This document shows, one piece after another, positions 17,505-26,477 of a DNA stretch of 54,927 bases; the first letter of the stretch is position 1, and every line of letters begins with the position of its first letter. Below the pieces are notes generated by a model, which was not told the DNA's origin, made no database searches, and saw only the letters and a list, made by a program, of their open reading frames with translations. Position numbers and translations under genes: made by a program. The stretch is taken from the NCBI GenBank assembly GCA_903858165.1, contig CAIOHZ010000006.1, positions 1 through 54,927 on the forward strand, read 5' to 3'. This DNA comes from an uncultured Pseudomonadota bacterium. Its GTDB lineage: Bacteria > Pseudomonadota > Gammaproteobacteria > Steroidobacterales > Steroidobacteraceae.

Positions 17505-18688
17505 GCGGCACCTCCTTCTTGAACCGACACAGCATCTGGCGAAAAGGCATGCCCGTAGTCAGGCACGCCTGTCCGAATGGCCACACGACGCAGTACCAGC
17601 CGGCCATGAGTGCCAATCGTCACTTGGCCTGGCGGAACGTCGGTCACATGCATCAAGGAACGTACGTCCGTCCCGTCGCATTCGACAACGGCCAAGGTGT
17701 AGGGCGACTCCAACGAGGGAACAGACACATGAACTGTTGTGGTGGTGTAGATCGACCCGGTACGCGGCAGAGGTGCGAGCTCCCATTGATCGTCTGCACC
17801 GCAGCCCAGGCAGTGGTAGCGCGGTGGCGTGGAGAGCAACCCGCAAGCCGTGCACTTGCCAGCATGCCAACCCACCTTCGACTTGAATGCGCGATCGTAA
17901 GCCGCGAGGGATAGTTTGATATCTCCCCCCGGTGCCTTCTTGCGCGCAGCAGGCTTCTGCGCCTTGGGTTCGTGACGCTTAACCGTAGAGCCGGCAGCAT
18001 TAAAATGCGCAACACTGAGCGTCGCTTGCTCCATTGCGCCCACCAAACCACTGCGGGCGCTGTCGATCAAAACTGCTAAAGCGAAAATAGGACTCGATGC
18101 GCCTAACGTGGGCAATGCAGGCGGGGGCTCGGAAGACCATACGGCCGCATCGCGAGCGCTCAGACCGGCAATCAATAGCGGCTTTTCGGGCAAATCCAGT
18201 GCCGACATCGACGTACGTAAACCGCTTTCGCGAAGTAGTCTTGGGTCATCGTCGCGGAAAGACTGCCCATCGGCATGTCGGGTTCTCTGCGGGAGGCTAC
18301 GCTGCGCGCGCCCAGCCAAAACCAAAGGGCTGGAGCCATTCACCAACGCCGCCGCTGCACCGGCCGAAGAGCCAGCGTCGACAGCGATGACGAGCGTTCC
18401 TGAATTCGCGGAGAGGATTGCGTCCAGCGTCGCCGGTGCGCCACCTAGCTGCTCGACCACTTCCAACGTATCCGGCAACCGAAGTGCCGCAAGAAGCGGC
18501 GCCGTATTGCCACCTTCCAGCAGGGGAAGTTCGCGCGATATGAAAACGACGCGCGTAACCATACCGCCGGCGTCGACTACTTGACGCCCGGCTTCTACCG
18601 CCATCGTCAGCGCGTCCTCATCGTACCCGAGAACACGCCCTTGGCTGGTACCCCAGGGCGGTAAGTAGGTTCCCACTGAAATGCTCAT
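17501..18688 (-). CDS. DUF35 OB-fold/zinc-ribbon protein fused to a Cys-less HMG-CoA-synthase-like domain
   Basis: A 395-residue protein from the ATG at 18688 (GGAG 6 bp upstream; a GTG at 18709 is possible). Residues about 1-225 resemble the thiolase fold of HMG-CoA synthases (opening YLPPWG and VLGYDEDALTMAVEAG) but contain no cysteine at all, so the domain cannot catalyse condensation. A basic Pro/Ala/Lys linker (KAQKPAARKKAPGG) leads to the DUF35 module: zinc ribbon CTACG...CLGCG and an OB fold. DUF35 proteins hold acyl-CoA between thiolase-fold partners. The neighbouring thiolase gene is translationally coupled. The fusion recalls the archaeal thiolase/HMGCS/DUF35 complex with one enzyme turned into a scaffold (inference). 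Confidence 0.85.
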   Translation of the reverse strand: MSISVGTYLPPWGTSQGRVLGYDEDALTMAVEAGRQVVDAGGMVTRVVFISRELPLLEGGNTAPLLAALRLPDTLEVVEQLGGAPATLDAILSANSGTLVIAVDAGSSAGAAAALVNGSSPLVLAGRAQRSLPQRTRHADGQSFRDDDPRLLRESGLRTSMSALDLPEKPLLIAGLSARDAAVWSSEPPPALPTLGASSPIFALAVLIDSARSGLVGAMEQATLSVAHFNAAGSTVKRHEPKAQKPAARKKAPGGDIKLSLAAYDRAFKSKVGWHAGKCTACGLLSTPPRYHCLGCGADDQWELAPLPRTGSIYTTTTVHVSVPSLESPYTLAVVECDGTDVRSLMHVTDVPPGQVTIGTHGRLVLRRVAIRTGVPDYGHAFSPDAVSVQEGGAA

Positions 18689-18720
18689 CGTTTCTCCGCT
18701 TTGGGCCACTACGCCACTAG

Positions 18721-19518
18721 TCAGGCGTACTGGTCCTTGATGTTCGACATGAACTTATTGAGGTTTGGCAGGCCAGTCGTTGCCGACAGGCCACCGTCTA
18801 CCGGAATGACGGCGCCTGTCATAAACGACGCCGCGCTAGAGGCGAGGAAAGCCACGACCTGCGCGACCTCCTCCGGCTTACCAATACGTTGCATGGGCAC
18901 CGGCGCCAAAAACGCGTCCAATAAGCCTGGAATCTGGGCTACCCCTGCAACCATCGCGGTGTCAGTCACTCCGGGGCACACCGCATTAACGCGGATACCG
19001 GAAGTCGCGTAGTCCAAAGCCAAGTTGCGGGTGTAATTGATAACCGCGGCTTTGGACGCGTTGTACGATGCCATTCCGAAGTCGCCGTGCATGCCGGAGA
19101 TGGAGGCGTTGTTGACGATGGCCCCACCACCGGTTTTGAGCATCTGCGGAATGGCGGCCCGGCAGCAGTAGTAAACCGAGAACAGATTAACGTCGATGAC
19201 TCGTCGCCATAGTTCAGGCGTCGTGTCGGTGGTCGAGCCCATGCCCGTTATACCGGCGTTGTTCACCAACACGTCGAGTCGGCCAAACTGCTCTACCGCC
19301 GCTGACATCAATGCATTTACCTCGGCTTCGTTTGCCACATCGCAGTGGCGATACGCGACCCGGTCCGTGCCCAGCTCGGCGGCTACAGCGGAAGCACCCG
19401 CATCGTCCATATCGCCGATCATCACCTGAGCGCCCTCGGCGACCAACAAGCGAACCGTAGCTGCACCGATACCGGAGGCACCTCCAGTTACTACTGCGAC
19501 ATTGTTTTTGAACCGCAT
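18721..19518 (-). CDS. Short-chain dehydrogenase/reductase (SDR)
   Basis: A 265-residue classical SDR: VAVVTGGASGIGAATVRLL at the cofactor site, Asp in IGDMDD favouring NAD(H), NNASISG with the catalytic Ser, and SYNASKAA (YxxxK). It shows the usual PG motif after beta-6 (AVCPGVTDT). Likely a 3-hydroxyacyl-CoA or alcohol dehydrogenase of the pathway. It sits 32 bp upstream of the DUF35 gene and 33 bp downstream of another SDR gene on the same strand, in a tightly packed unit. Confidence 0.9.
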   Translation of the reverse strand: MRFKNNVAVVTGGASGIGAATVRLLVAEGAQVMIGDMDDAGASAVAAELGTDRVAYRHCDVANEAEVNALMSAAVEQFGRLDVLVNNAGITGMGSTTDTTPELWRRVIDVNLFSVYYCCRAAIPQMLKTGGGAIVNNASISGMHGDFGMASYNASKAAVINYTRNLALDYATSGIRVNAVCPGVTDTAMVAGVAQIPGLLDAFLAPVPMQRIGKPEEVAQVVAFLASSAASFMTGAVIPVDGGLSATTGLPNLNKFMSNIKDQYA

Positions 19519-19551
19519 GCGTCATTCCCCCGAGGCTGTCAGACTTTTTTA

Positions 19552-20328
19552 TCAAACGGCGATGGTGAAGCCGCCATTCACGGACAGAATCTGTCCGGTA
19601 ATGTAGGAAGCCGCATTCGACAGAAGAAATACTGTCGGTGTAGCGGCTTCCTCGGGCGTCGACCAGCGGCCGAGCGGAATTTGTTCGAGGTATTTGTCGC
19701 GAAAGCGCTCATCGGACCGAACGACTTCGGTCATTGCGGTTTCCACCACCCCGAAGCACACAGCGTTGCAGCGCACATTGAACCGCGCCCACTCACGAGC
19801 AACAGTCATTGTCATGCCGAACATGGCGGATTTGGCAGCCGCATAGTTGATTTGCCCAAGACTTCCGCGCCGGCCCGCATCGGACGCAACGAAAACAATG
19901 GATCCGGGATTTTTCTCACCCGCAGAAGCTCGGTCCAGCATGTGCTGCCCAACCGCTTGCGTGAAGAGAAATGACCCGTTGACATGGACATCCATGACCG
20001 CTTGCCACGATTCCATGCTCATCTTGGAGATCAGCGCCGGGCGTGAAATACCTGCGTTGTTCACGAGTCCGTCGATGGAACCGAAGGCGGAGATACCAGC
20101 GGCGACTGCCGCATGGGCGACCGCTTGGTCCGTTACGCTGCCAACCACGGGTACAAACTTTCCGGCGGGCAAGCCAGCGGCTGCACTTTCCAATGTAGGC
20201 GCACTCATATCCACGCCAACGACCTGCCCGCCCAGCTCGATGACCAGTCGCGAGATGGCTAAGCCGATTCCTTGACCGGCGCCGGTGACGATAACGGTAC
20301 GTCCGTCCATGGCCATCGGATTCATCAT
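19552..20328 (-). CDS. Short-chain dehydrogenase/reductase (SDR)
   Basis: A 258-residue SDR with VIVTGAGQGIGLAISRLV, Asp in VGVDMS, a Ser in VASDAGR (the catalytic Ser position) and INYAAAKSA (YxxxK). The start MMNPMAMDGRT offers several in-frame ATGs; the first, at 20328, overlaps the CoA-transferase stop by 4 bp and is taken. Probably a hydroxyacyl-CoA or secondary-alcohol dehydrogenase. Only about a third of residues look shared with the adjacent SDR, so they are not recent duplicates and probably act at different steps. Confidence 0.9.
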   Translation of the reverse strand: MMNPMAMDGRTVIVTGAGQGIGLAISRLVIELGGQVVGVDMSAPTLESAAAGLPAGKFVPVVGSVTDQAVAHAAVAAGISAFGSIDGLVNNAGISRPALISKMSMESWQAVMDVHVNGSFLFTQAVGQHMLDRASAGEKNPGSIVFVASDAGRRGSLGQINYAAAKSAMFGMTMTVAREWARFNVRCNAVCFGVVETAMTEVVRSDERFRDKYLEQIPLGRWSTPEEAATPTVFLLSNAASYITGQILSVNGGFTIAV

Positions 20329-21548
20329 GGTTCACCCTGCGCGGTAGATGTGACCGGCGTCTTGCCGACCGAATCTGAAGGCGGAAACTCCGACAGAATT
20401 TCTGCCGTATGTTCGCCGTGGTTAGGCGGATGCCGATAGATATTCGATGGTGTAAGGCTGAAATTGACGGGCGACGAAACCGTCCTGATCTGCCCTTCTG
20501 TCGGATGGTCGATGGTCTTGATTAGATTCACAGAGAGGAGGTGTGGGTCTTCAACCAACTCCTCAATGCCGTTAACAGCGGCCCACGGAATGTCGTACGT
20601 ATCAAAAGCGTCACGCCATTCGGCAGTCGTTTTGTTCTTCATCTCGCCAGCAAGGAATGTATGCACGTCGTCGTAGTTTCGCGTACGCGTCGCATGGTCA
20701 TGGAATAGGGGATTGGCATAATAGTCGGCTGGACGGCCGACCAGTTCAAAGAACCGCTTCCAGTGCTGATCGGTGTAGACAACGATGGCCAGAAATCCAT
20801 CGCTAGTGGCGTACGGGTGCCGCGTCGTAGAGAGCAACCGGTTGTAGCCGATGGGCCCGGTTGGTGGTTCGAACCCATAGCCCCCCAAGTGGTCGCTCAG
20901 CACGAACTGAGCCAAAGTCTCGAACATCGGCACTTCGACCGCCTGTCCGCAACCAGTTCGCTGCTTGTGCAGTAAGGCAGCGAGGATGGCATGCGTCGCA
21001 GTAATGCCGGCAATCTTGTCTGCCAGATTCAGGGGCACAAATTGAGGATCAACCCCTTGGGCGCGGCCTATGAGAGCGGATATTCCGGAGATGCCCTGCA
21101 TCAAGTCATCGAATGCTGGACGCGCTTTGTACGTTCCTTGCTGGCCATAGCCGACCAGGGACACATACACGATTTGCGGATTGACGGCGCAGATGTCTTC
21201 ATAGGCCAGACGGAGACGCGCCATTGCAGCGGGGCGGACATTGCTGATGAATACATCAGCCTTTTCGCACATGCGTAATACTGCCGCGCGACCCTCTGCT
21301 GTTTTGGCATCAAGAACAACACTGCGTTTGTTCCGGTTGCACTGGAGGTACAACTGGCCCATTCCGCGGTTACGCATGGCACCACCCATACGCAACAAGT
21401 CACCCTTCTCGTCTTCGATTTTGATGACGTCTGCGCCGTAGTCGGCGAGAATTTGGGTGGCGTATGGCCCCATCAGCACCGATGTCATATCCACGACTCG
21501 GATGCCAACGAGGGGGCCAGTGGGCTTCGTTTCTTCTTGCTGGCTCAT
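20325..21548 (-). CDS. Class III CoA-transferase (CaiB/BaiF family)
   Basis: A 407-residue protein opening GIRVVDMTSVLMGPYATQIL and IKIEDEKGD, the CoA-binding N-terminal Rossmann region, with the catalytic Asp in RPAFDDLMQGISG. Family members move CoA from a donor thioester to a carboxylic acid, or act as CoA-dependent racemases. In this pathway it could activate a downstream acid without ATP, complementing the acyl-CoA ligase at 27036. It lies 16 bp after the acyl-CoA dehydrogenase gene and overlaps the next SDR gene by 4 bp. Confidence 0.92.
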   Translation of the reverse strand: MSQQEETKPTGPLVGIRVVDMTSVLMGPYATQILADYGADVIKIEDEKGDLLRMGGAMRNRGMGQLYLQCNRNKRSVVLDAKTAEGRAAVLRMCEKADVFISNVRPAAMARLRLAYEDICAVNPQIVYVSLVGYGQQGTYKARPAFDDLMQGISGISALIGRAQGVDPQFVPLNLADKIAGITATHAILAALLHKQRTGCGQAVEVPMFETLAQFVLSDHLGGYGFEPPTGPIGYNRLLSTTRHPYATSDGFLAIVVYTDQHWKRFFELVGRPADYYANPLFHDHATRTRNYDDVHTFLAGEMKNKTTAEWRDAFDTYDIPWAAVNGIEELVEDPHLLSVNLIKTIDHPTEGQIRTVSSPVNFSLTPSNIYRHPPNHGEHTAEILSEFPPSDSVGKTPVTSTAQGEP

Positions 21549-21564
21549 GCTTTAGCGCCGCAAC

Positions 21565-23370
21565 TCATCGTGCCCGTGCGCTGTTGTCGGATACCAGCGC
21601 GATGGTTTCGGCCAATTTTGCAGTGCAGGTATCTTGAAACAGCAGGGTATACGCGGCGTCTTCCCATGCCCCATCCCGCGGCGCGAGCGGGTCCGCGGGT
21701 TCAAGCCGATGCTCGAGCACGAAACGGCTAGTCAACAATTTGCGTGCATCGCCGTTGGGCTGGCAGGCTTCCCATGCCAACATCACTGCGCTCGTCGCGT
21801 GATACATGCCGCTGGCCGCTTGGCGAGACAAGTGTTCGTTTGCCGGTGAGGACGCCGTCTGTTCTGCGAACGAGAATGCGCGGTCCAAAGCAGTTTTCAG
21901 ACGTTCGCGATACGCCTCAGGCAGTTGGGTTGCGTGGGCCAAACGTCCGTTAAGCAATTCCCGCAGCGGCTCATGCGCACGCGTCTTGCCAACCGCACGG
22001 CGAATGACGTCGATGGCGTTGATGTTACTCGTGCCTTCCCATACCAATGCGATATGAGCATCGCGTACCAGCTTCGAGTTCACCCACTCTTCGATCACGC
22101 CGTTTCCAGCACGCGATTCCAATGCGGACCTGGTGGCAGTGACGGCGTCACGGCAGGCACGGATTTTGATGAGAGGCGTAATCATGCGAACGATGGATGC
22201 GGCATCTGCCGAGCCGGCATTAGCTGCATCTAACTGCGAAGCCGCCAGCATGAAGACCGCGAGGCCCTGCTCCGCCGGGATGAGGATTTTAATCAGCTGG
22301 CGTCGCATCAACGGATGCTCAAGCAGCTTTTTTCCCCATGCCGTCCGGTTGCGGGCAACCTGCATCGACTCGTTGAAGGCGCGGCGCATTTGACCGGTCG
22401 CACGTACGCCGTGCGACAGCCGCGACATGTTCACTTCTTCCATCATCTGCTTGATACCGCGATCTTCGCGGCCGACCAGATAGGCTTCTGCGCCCTCCAG
22501 TACAACCTCGCAGCTAGCAAGAGAGCGGGTTCCCAGCTTTTCCTTGATGCGGACGATACGGTACTTGTTACGCGAGCCGTCCTTGAGGTAGCGCGGCAGC
22601 GCGAACATGGCGACACCGGCAATTCCCTCCGGTGCGCCTTCGGGGCGCGCCAGAGCAAGGGAGACATGCGCGTCCGTGTGGGAGGCAAACCACTTTTCGC
22701 CATACAAGCGCCAAACGCCATTCTCTTTTTTCGCGACTGTTTCCAGTGCGCCCACATCGGACCCACCGGCTTTTTCCGTCATCCATTGAGTGGCGCGCCA
22801 CATGTCTTTCATGTTCGGCGCCATCAGCTTAGGCAGAAGGTAGGCTTTCAGCTCCTCGCTTCCGTACGACTTCAGCACATGAATGGTCGCATCCGACATG
22901 TTCATCGGGCACATCATCCCGATCTCTGACTGCGAGAACATGTAGCGGAACGTGTACTTCACCAGTTGGGGAACGTTGCCCGTCCACCCGTGGGCATTTT
23001 CCCGATGGCACATCGAGTGAATTTGAAAGTCCTCGAACCCAATCTTTTCCATCTGGTGATAGGCCGGATGGTATTCGATACGGTCGAAGTCGCGGCCGAA
23101 GCGGTCGCGCTGCTCCAACACCGGCGGGTTCTTGTCGACCAGTCGTGACAAGCGGTCGAGCTCGCCACCAGCTACTTCGCCGAAGCGCTGCATGATGGGC
23201 TGAAAGTGCGCATAGAGGTCGCTGCTCGCGTAAACGCGTAGCGAAGCCTGCAGGCTCTGGTCGATGTCAAAGAAGTTGAGACCCTCGGTATCCGGGGCGA
23301 CGTGACCAAACTGCTTCGGGTCGTAACCCGAAGCTGCCGAAGTCGAAGGGGAGAAATTTTGGTCTGACAT
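21565..23370 (-). CDS. Acyl-CoA dehydrogenase, AidB-like subfamily
   Basis: From the ATG at 23370 the protein has 601 residues, longer than the 380-residue short-chain family. The extended N-terminal region with DRIEYHPAYHQM and the C-terminal extra helical part recall AidB. It has WMTEKAGGSDVGA in the flavin-binding region and VWEGTSNINAIDV at the usual position of the catalytic Glu. It would oxidise an acyl-CoA to 2-enoyl-CoA, feeding the MaoC hydratase. A TTG-started extension to 23406 (rich in Phe) is unlikely; GGGG precedes the chosen ATG. It is first in a unit driven from a promoter bearing the shared operator at 23428. Confidence 0.9.
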   Translation of the reverse strand: MSDQNFSPSTSAASGYDPKQFGHVAPDTEGLNFFDIDQSLQASLRVYASSDLYAHFQPIMQRFGEVAGGELDRLSRLVDKNPPVLEQRDRFGRDFDRIEYHPAYHQMEKIGFEDFQIHSMCHRENAHGWTGNVPQLVKYTFRYMFSQSEIGMMCPMNMSDATIHVLKSYGSEELKAYLLPKLMAPNMKDMWRATQWMTEKAGGSDVGALETVAKKENGVWRLYGEKWFASHTDAHVSLALARPEGAPEGIAGVAMFALPRYLKDGSRNKYRIVRIKEKLGTRSLASCEVVLEGAEAYLVGREDRGIKQMMEEVNMSRLSHGVRATGQMRRAFNESMQVARNRTAWGKKLLEHPLMRRQLIKILIPAEQGLAVFMLAASQLDAANAGSADAASIVRMITPLIKIRACRDAVTATRSALESRAGNGVIEEWVNSKLVRDAHIALVWEGTSNINAIDVIRRAVGKTRAHEPLRELLNGRLAHATQLPEAYRERLKTALDRAFSFAEQTASSPANEHLSRQAASGMYHATSAVMLAWEACQPNGDARKLLTSRFVLEHRLEPADPLAPRDGAWEDAAYTLLFQDTCTAKLAETIALVSDNSARAR

Positions 23371-23418
23371 CGTGAAACCCCAAAACAGAAAGGTCGTCCC
23401 GAACAAGAATACCCATTA

Positions 23419-23448
23419 CTGAGTATTGTGTCCAACATATATGTCTAA
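23419..23448 (-). promoter_or_regulatory. Promoter with shared operator box upstream of acyl-CoA dehydrogenase
   Basis: On the minus strand TAGACA (23442-23447), then ATGTTGGACA in the spacer, and ACTCAG at 23419-23424 with a 17-bp gap; TACTCA one base nearer is an alternative -10. It begins only 49 bp before the ATG. The core is one of five copies in this cluster and CAGTAAT after the -10 is shared with the TonB2 copy. Confidence 0.55.
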
Positions 23449-23512
23449 ATTGCGGCCATAGCGGTCTCCGCACCCGCTTCACTCTTCGTGAAGCCAGGCG
23501 CGAGAGCTGTCG

Positions 23513-24988
23513 TCAGGTGGTAGCGCGTTTGCGGCGGAGCGAGAGGTTCAAGCCTGGCGACTTGATCTCGACCACCGGCAAATTGGTCATTTTCAGCAGC
23601 TTGCGGACTTGTTCCAGTTCCGGCGTCGACAGCAGTGGGTAACTGGTCTTGATGGGACCGGCCGCCCGCATACGCGCCAGGTCGGCTTCAGGCACGGTGA
23701 TACGCAGAATCAGTTCGTCCTCGTCGTCTGTCCGGTACTGCTTTTTCAAGTCTTCCAGCGTCGGCTGTGGAGGGGGGTTGGCCAGAACGTCCTTGGCCCG
23801 CTGGGACGACAAGATTTTATCCAGCACATTTTGGTCGATGGGGCCGACCGCCTGACCGTAGAAGCCGGCCGCATACTGCACCACTTCGTCCGGTACCGTG
23901 CGGTAACGCTCACCGGTCACGACGTTCAGTACCGCCTGGATGCCAACAATTTGGCTGAATGGAGTCGCCATTCCCGGATACCCAAGTTCACGACGCACTC
24001 GGGCCGTTTCCTGAAGCACTTCATCTAGCTTGTCGCTCATGTGGTGCTGGGCGAGCTGTGCTTTGAAGGTTCCCATCATGCCGCCGGGTATCTGGTGCTG
24101 GATGGAAAGCACGTCGTATTCGGCGTACTGGTTCACCAGGAAACCGGCCGCCTTGCCGACTGCCTCGAAGTGGTCGGCCACCGGCTTGAACAGCGAGCTG
24201 TCGAGGTTGTGGGTATGGCCCATGAGCTCGATGTTGTTGACCATGACTTCGGTAGACGGCACCGATGGGCCATTCGCCATTGGACGGCTCGCCGTGTGGA
24301 GAATAGTGACGCCTAGATCCACCGCATCCAGATAGGCCTTGGCCGACATACCCAGCAGGTTGTTCGCATGGAACTCAATGGGTTTGCCGCGCGACTTGGC
24401 GATGATGGCTGGAAGCAGTGTCGTTAGCCGTTCTTTCTCAAGCACGCCGCCGGTATCGTAGAGGAGGATGGTGTCGACATCGGGCGAGGCAGATAGCTTA
24501 TCCGCCTTGTCGGCAAAGAATTCGTCGCTATGCACTGGCGACAGCGTGAACATGATCGTCCCCGCCACTGTCGTCGTCGAAGGCGATTCCTTCGCCACCT
24601 TGGCCAGGCGGAGCATTTTGTCGATGTTGAATAGGACGTCGTAGATCCAGAAAGACCGGACGCCGTGTGCTGAAAGTCTGCGTATCCACAGATCCATCAG
24701 CGCGTCGGGGCTGACACCAAACGTGGAGATGGCATTCGATCGCATGCCGGCACGCGTCGGCGTGTTGGGCATAGAGCCCACCAAAAGGTCCATGCCATCC
24801 CAATAGTTCTCGTGGCAGAACCGCGTGAGCACGTCGATGTAGGTGCTACCGGTAAGGTCGATGGTGCTGAAACCAGTACGGTCTAGCAGCGGCGTGGCCG
24901 CCAGCGCCATACCCGCCTGCATACGCATGCCCCACAGGCTCTGCTGGCCATCACGGATGGTTTCGTCCAAAAATTCGATATGTGCCAT
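23513..24988 (-). CDS. Pyruvate-carboxylase/oxaloacetate-decarboxylase-like carboxyltransferase with altered metal site
   Basis: From the ATG at 24988 (GGAG upstream) the protein has 491 residues: an HMGL-type TIM barrel opening LDETIRDGQQSLWGMRM, then a conserved carboxylase domain ending near residue 450. The family transfers CO2 from carboxybiotin to a keto acid using a metal held by Asp, a carboxylated Lys and an HxH pair. Here Asp13 is kept, but the Lys position reads LLYDTGG (Tyr177) and the HTHD site reads HANN (His207, Asn209). So either the metal site is different or the substrate is. Genes for biotin carboxylase and BCCP lie directly upstream, indicating a three-subunit biotin enzyme. 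Substrate unknown. Confidence 0.85.
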   Translation of the reverse strand: MAHIEFLDETIRDGQQSLWGMRMQAGMALAATPLLDRTGFSTIDLTGSTYIDVLTRFCHENYWDGMDLLVGSMPNTPTRAGMRSNAISTFGVSPDALMDLWIRRLSAHGVRSFWIYDVLFNIDKMLRLAKVAKESPSTTTVAGTIMFTLSPVHSDEFFADKADKLSASPDVDTILLYDTGGVLEKERLTTLLPAIIAKSRGKPIEFHANNLLGMSAKAYLDAVDLGVTILHTASRPMANGPSVPSTEVMVNNIELMGHTHNLDSSLFKPVADHFEAVGKAAGFLVNQYAEYDVLSIQHQIPGGMMGTFKAQLAQHHMSDKLDEVLQETARVRRELGYPGMATPFSQIVGIQAVLNVVTGERYRTVPDEVVQYAAGFYGQAVGPIDQNVLDKILSSQRAKDVLANPPPQPTLEDLKKQYRTDDEDELILRITVPEADLARMRAAGPIKTSYPLLSTPELEQVRKLLKMTNLPVVEIKSPGLNLSLRRKRATT

Positions 24989-25110
24989 GCGTAAAGCTCC
25001 TAGCGGCCCGTTGATCCACGGGCGAAAACGGCCTGAATCGCGCACTGTTTCAGCGCTTCCAACTTGCTGCTGCGAGCAGCCACTCGCGATTGAAGTCCGG
25101 CGTTTTTCAC

Positions 25111-26475
25111 CTAGACTTCCCTCGCCGCATTGAACGGACCCAAGTCCTCTAACCACCGGGTAGTGATACGGTTAGCGCGGAAATCCGGATGGGCGACAAC
25201 AAAGGCGGCCAGCGGCAAAGTGGTTTTGGGTCCCACCAGCCGGAATTCAGCAATGGCTGCCTGCAGACGGTCCAGAGCTTCGGCCCGGTCCGCGCCGCGG
25301 ACAATCAGTTTGCCAATCATGGAATCGTAGAAGGGCGGCACCAGATAGCCGGCGCGCGCGTGCGTATCCAACCGGATGCCGACGCCCGTCGGTGGAGCCC
25401 AATCCGTGATGCGACCCGGCGACGGGGCGTAGTCGTTGGACGGGTCTTCGGCGTTCACGCGAATTTCGATGGCGTGCCCCGTGACCTTGATTTGCTCTTG
25501 CTCCAAGTGGAGCCCCTCACCGGCGGCCACTCGAAGCTGCCAAGCAATCAGGTCCTCCCCCGTGGTCTCCTCGGAAACCGGATGCTCTACCTGAATACGA
25601 GAGTTCACCTCGATGAAGTAGAAGTCGTCCCGATCAACGTCGTACAAGAACTCAACGGTTCCAGCATTTCGGTAGCGGGCATGGGACGTCAAACGGACGG
25701 CAGCGTCATGCAACCTCCGGCGGGTAGCCTCTGGAACCGCTGTCGCCGGCGCTTCTTCAATCAGTTTTTGGTAGCGACGCTGCACGGTGCAGTCGCGTTC
25801 GCCGAAGTGGATAACCTTGCCCTCGCCATCACCGAGAATCTGCACTTCCACGTGGCGTGCGCGGGTGACGAAACGTTCCATGTACAGGCGGCTATCGCCG
25901 AATGCCGCCAATGCTTCCCGCGATGCACGTTCGAATGAAGCATCCAACGCCGCCTCGTCTTCGGCTTTGAACATTCCACGGCCACCACCACCCGCCGAGG
26001 CCTTCATGACCACCGGATAGCCGAGCTGGCTCGCCGCCTGCTTGGCATCCTCGAGAGTCGCAATATGATCGGTGCCTGGAACTGTCTGCACGCCGGCGGC
26101 GCGCGCCATCGCACGTCCGCCGAGCTTGTCGCCGAGCGATTCGATGGTTTCTGCACGCGGCCCGACAAAAATGATGCCTTCTTCGGCGCACATCTTGGAC
26201 AAGACGGGTTTTTCGGACAGAAAGCCGTAGCCGGGATGTAGTGCGTCGCAACCAGTAGCCTTCGCGGCGTGAACAATAAGATTCACGTCAAGGTAACTTT
26301 TCGCCGAAGGAGCAGGGCCCAAAACGACCGTGCGCGATGCCATCTCGGCCCCTAGGCTGCCGCGATCGGCTGCCGAGACACCCAGTACAGTTTCGATACC
26401 GAGCGCCTTCGCTGTGCGAATGATACGCACGGCAATTTCCCCACGGTTCGCGACGAACAAGCGCTTGATAGGCAT
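25111..26475 (-). CDS. Biotin carboxylase subunit of an acyl-CoA/keto-acid carboxylase
   Basis: A 454-residue protein of normal AccC length: N-terminal KRLFVANRGEIAVRIIRTAK, ATP-grasp glycine loop KASAGGGGRGM, and the active-site segment FIEVNSRIQVEHPVSEETTG with the conserved Glu, Asn, Arg and His. It uses ATP and bicarbonate to carboxylate biotin on the BCCP subunit. It starts 2 bp after the BCCP stop, so translation is coupled. The carboxyltransferase follows after 122 bp. It is separate from a housekeeping accBC pair in context, since accB-like and ligase genes of a catabolic unit flank it. Confidence 0.93.
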   Translation of the reverse strand: MPIKRLFVANRGEIAVRIIRTAKALGIETVLGVSAADRGSLGAEMASRTVVLGPAPSAKSYLDVNLIVHAAKATGCDALHPGYGFLSEKPVLSKMCAEEGIIFVGPRAETIESLGDKLGGRAMARAAGVQTVPGTDHIATLEDAKQAASQLGYPVVMKASAGGGGRGMFKAEDEAALDASFERASREALAAFGDSRLYMERFVTRARHVEVQILGDGEGKVIHFGERDCTVQRRYQKLIEEAPATAVPEATRRRLHDAAVRLTSHARYRNAGTVEFLYDVDRDDFYFIEVNSRIQVEHPVSEETTGEDLIAWQLRVAAGEGLHLEQEQIKVTGHAIEIRVNAEDPSNDYAPSPGRITDWAPPTGVGIRLDTHARAGYLVPPFYDSMIGKLIVRGADRAEALDRLQAAIAEFRLVGPKTTLPLAAFVVAHPDFRANRITTRWLEDLGPFNAAREV

Positions 26476-26477
26476 AT

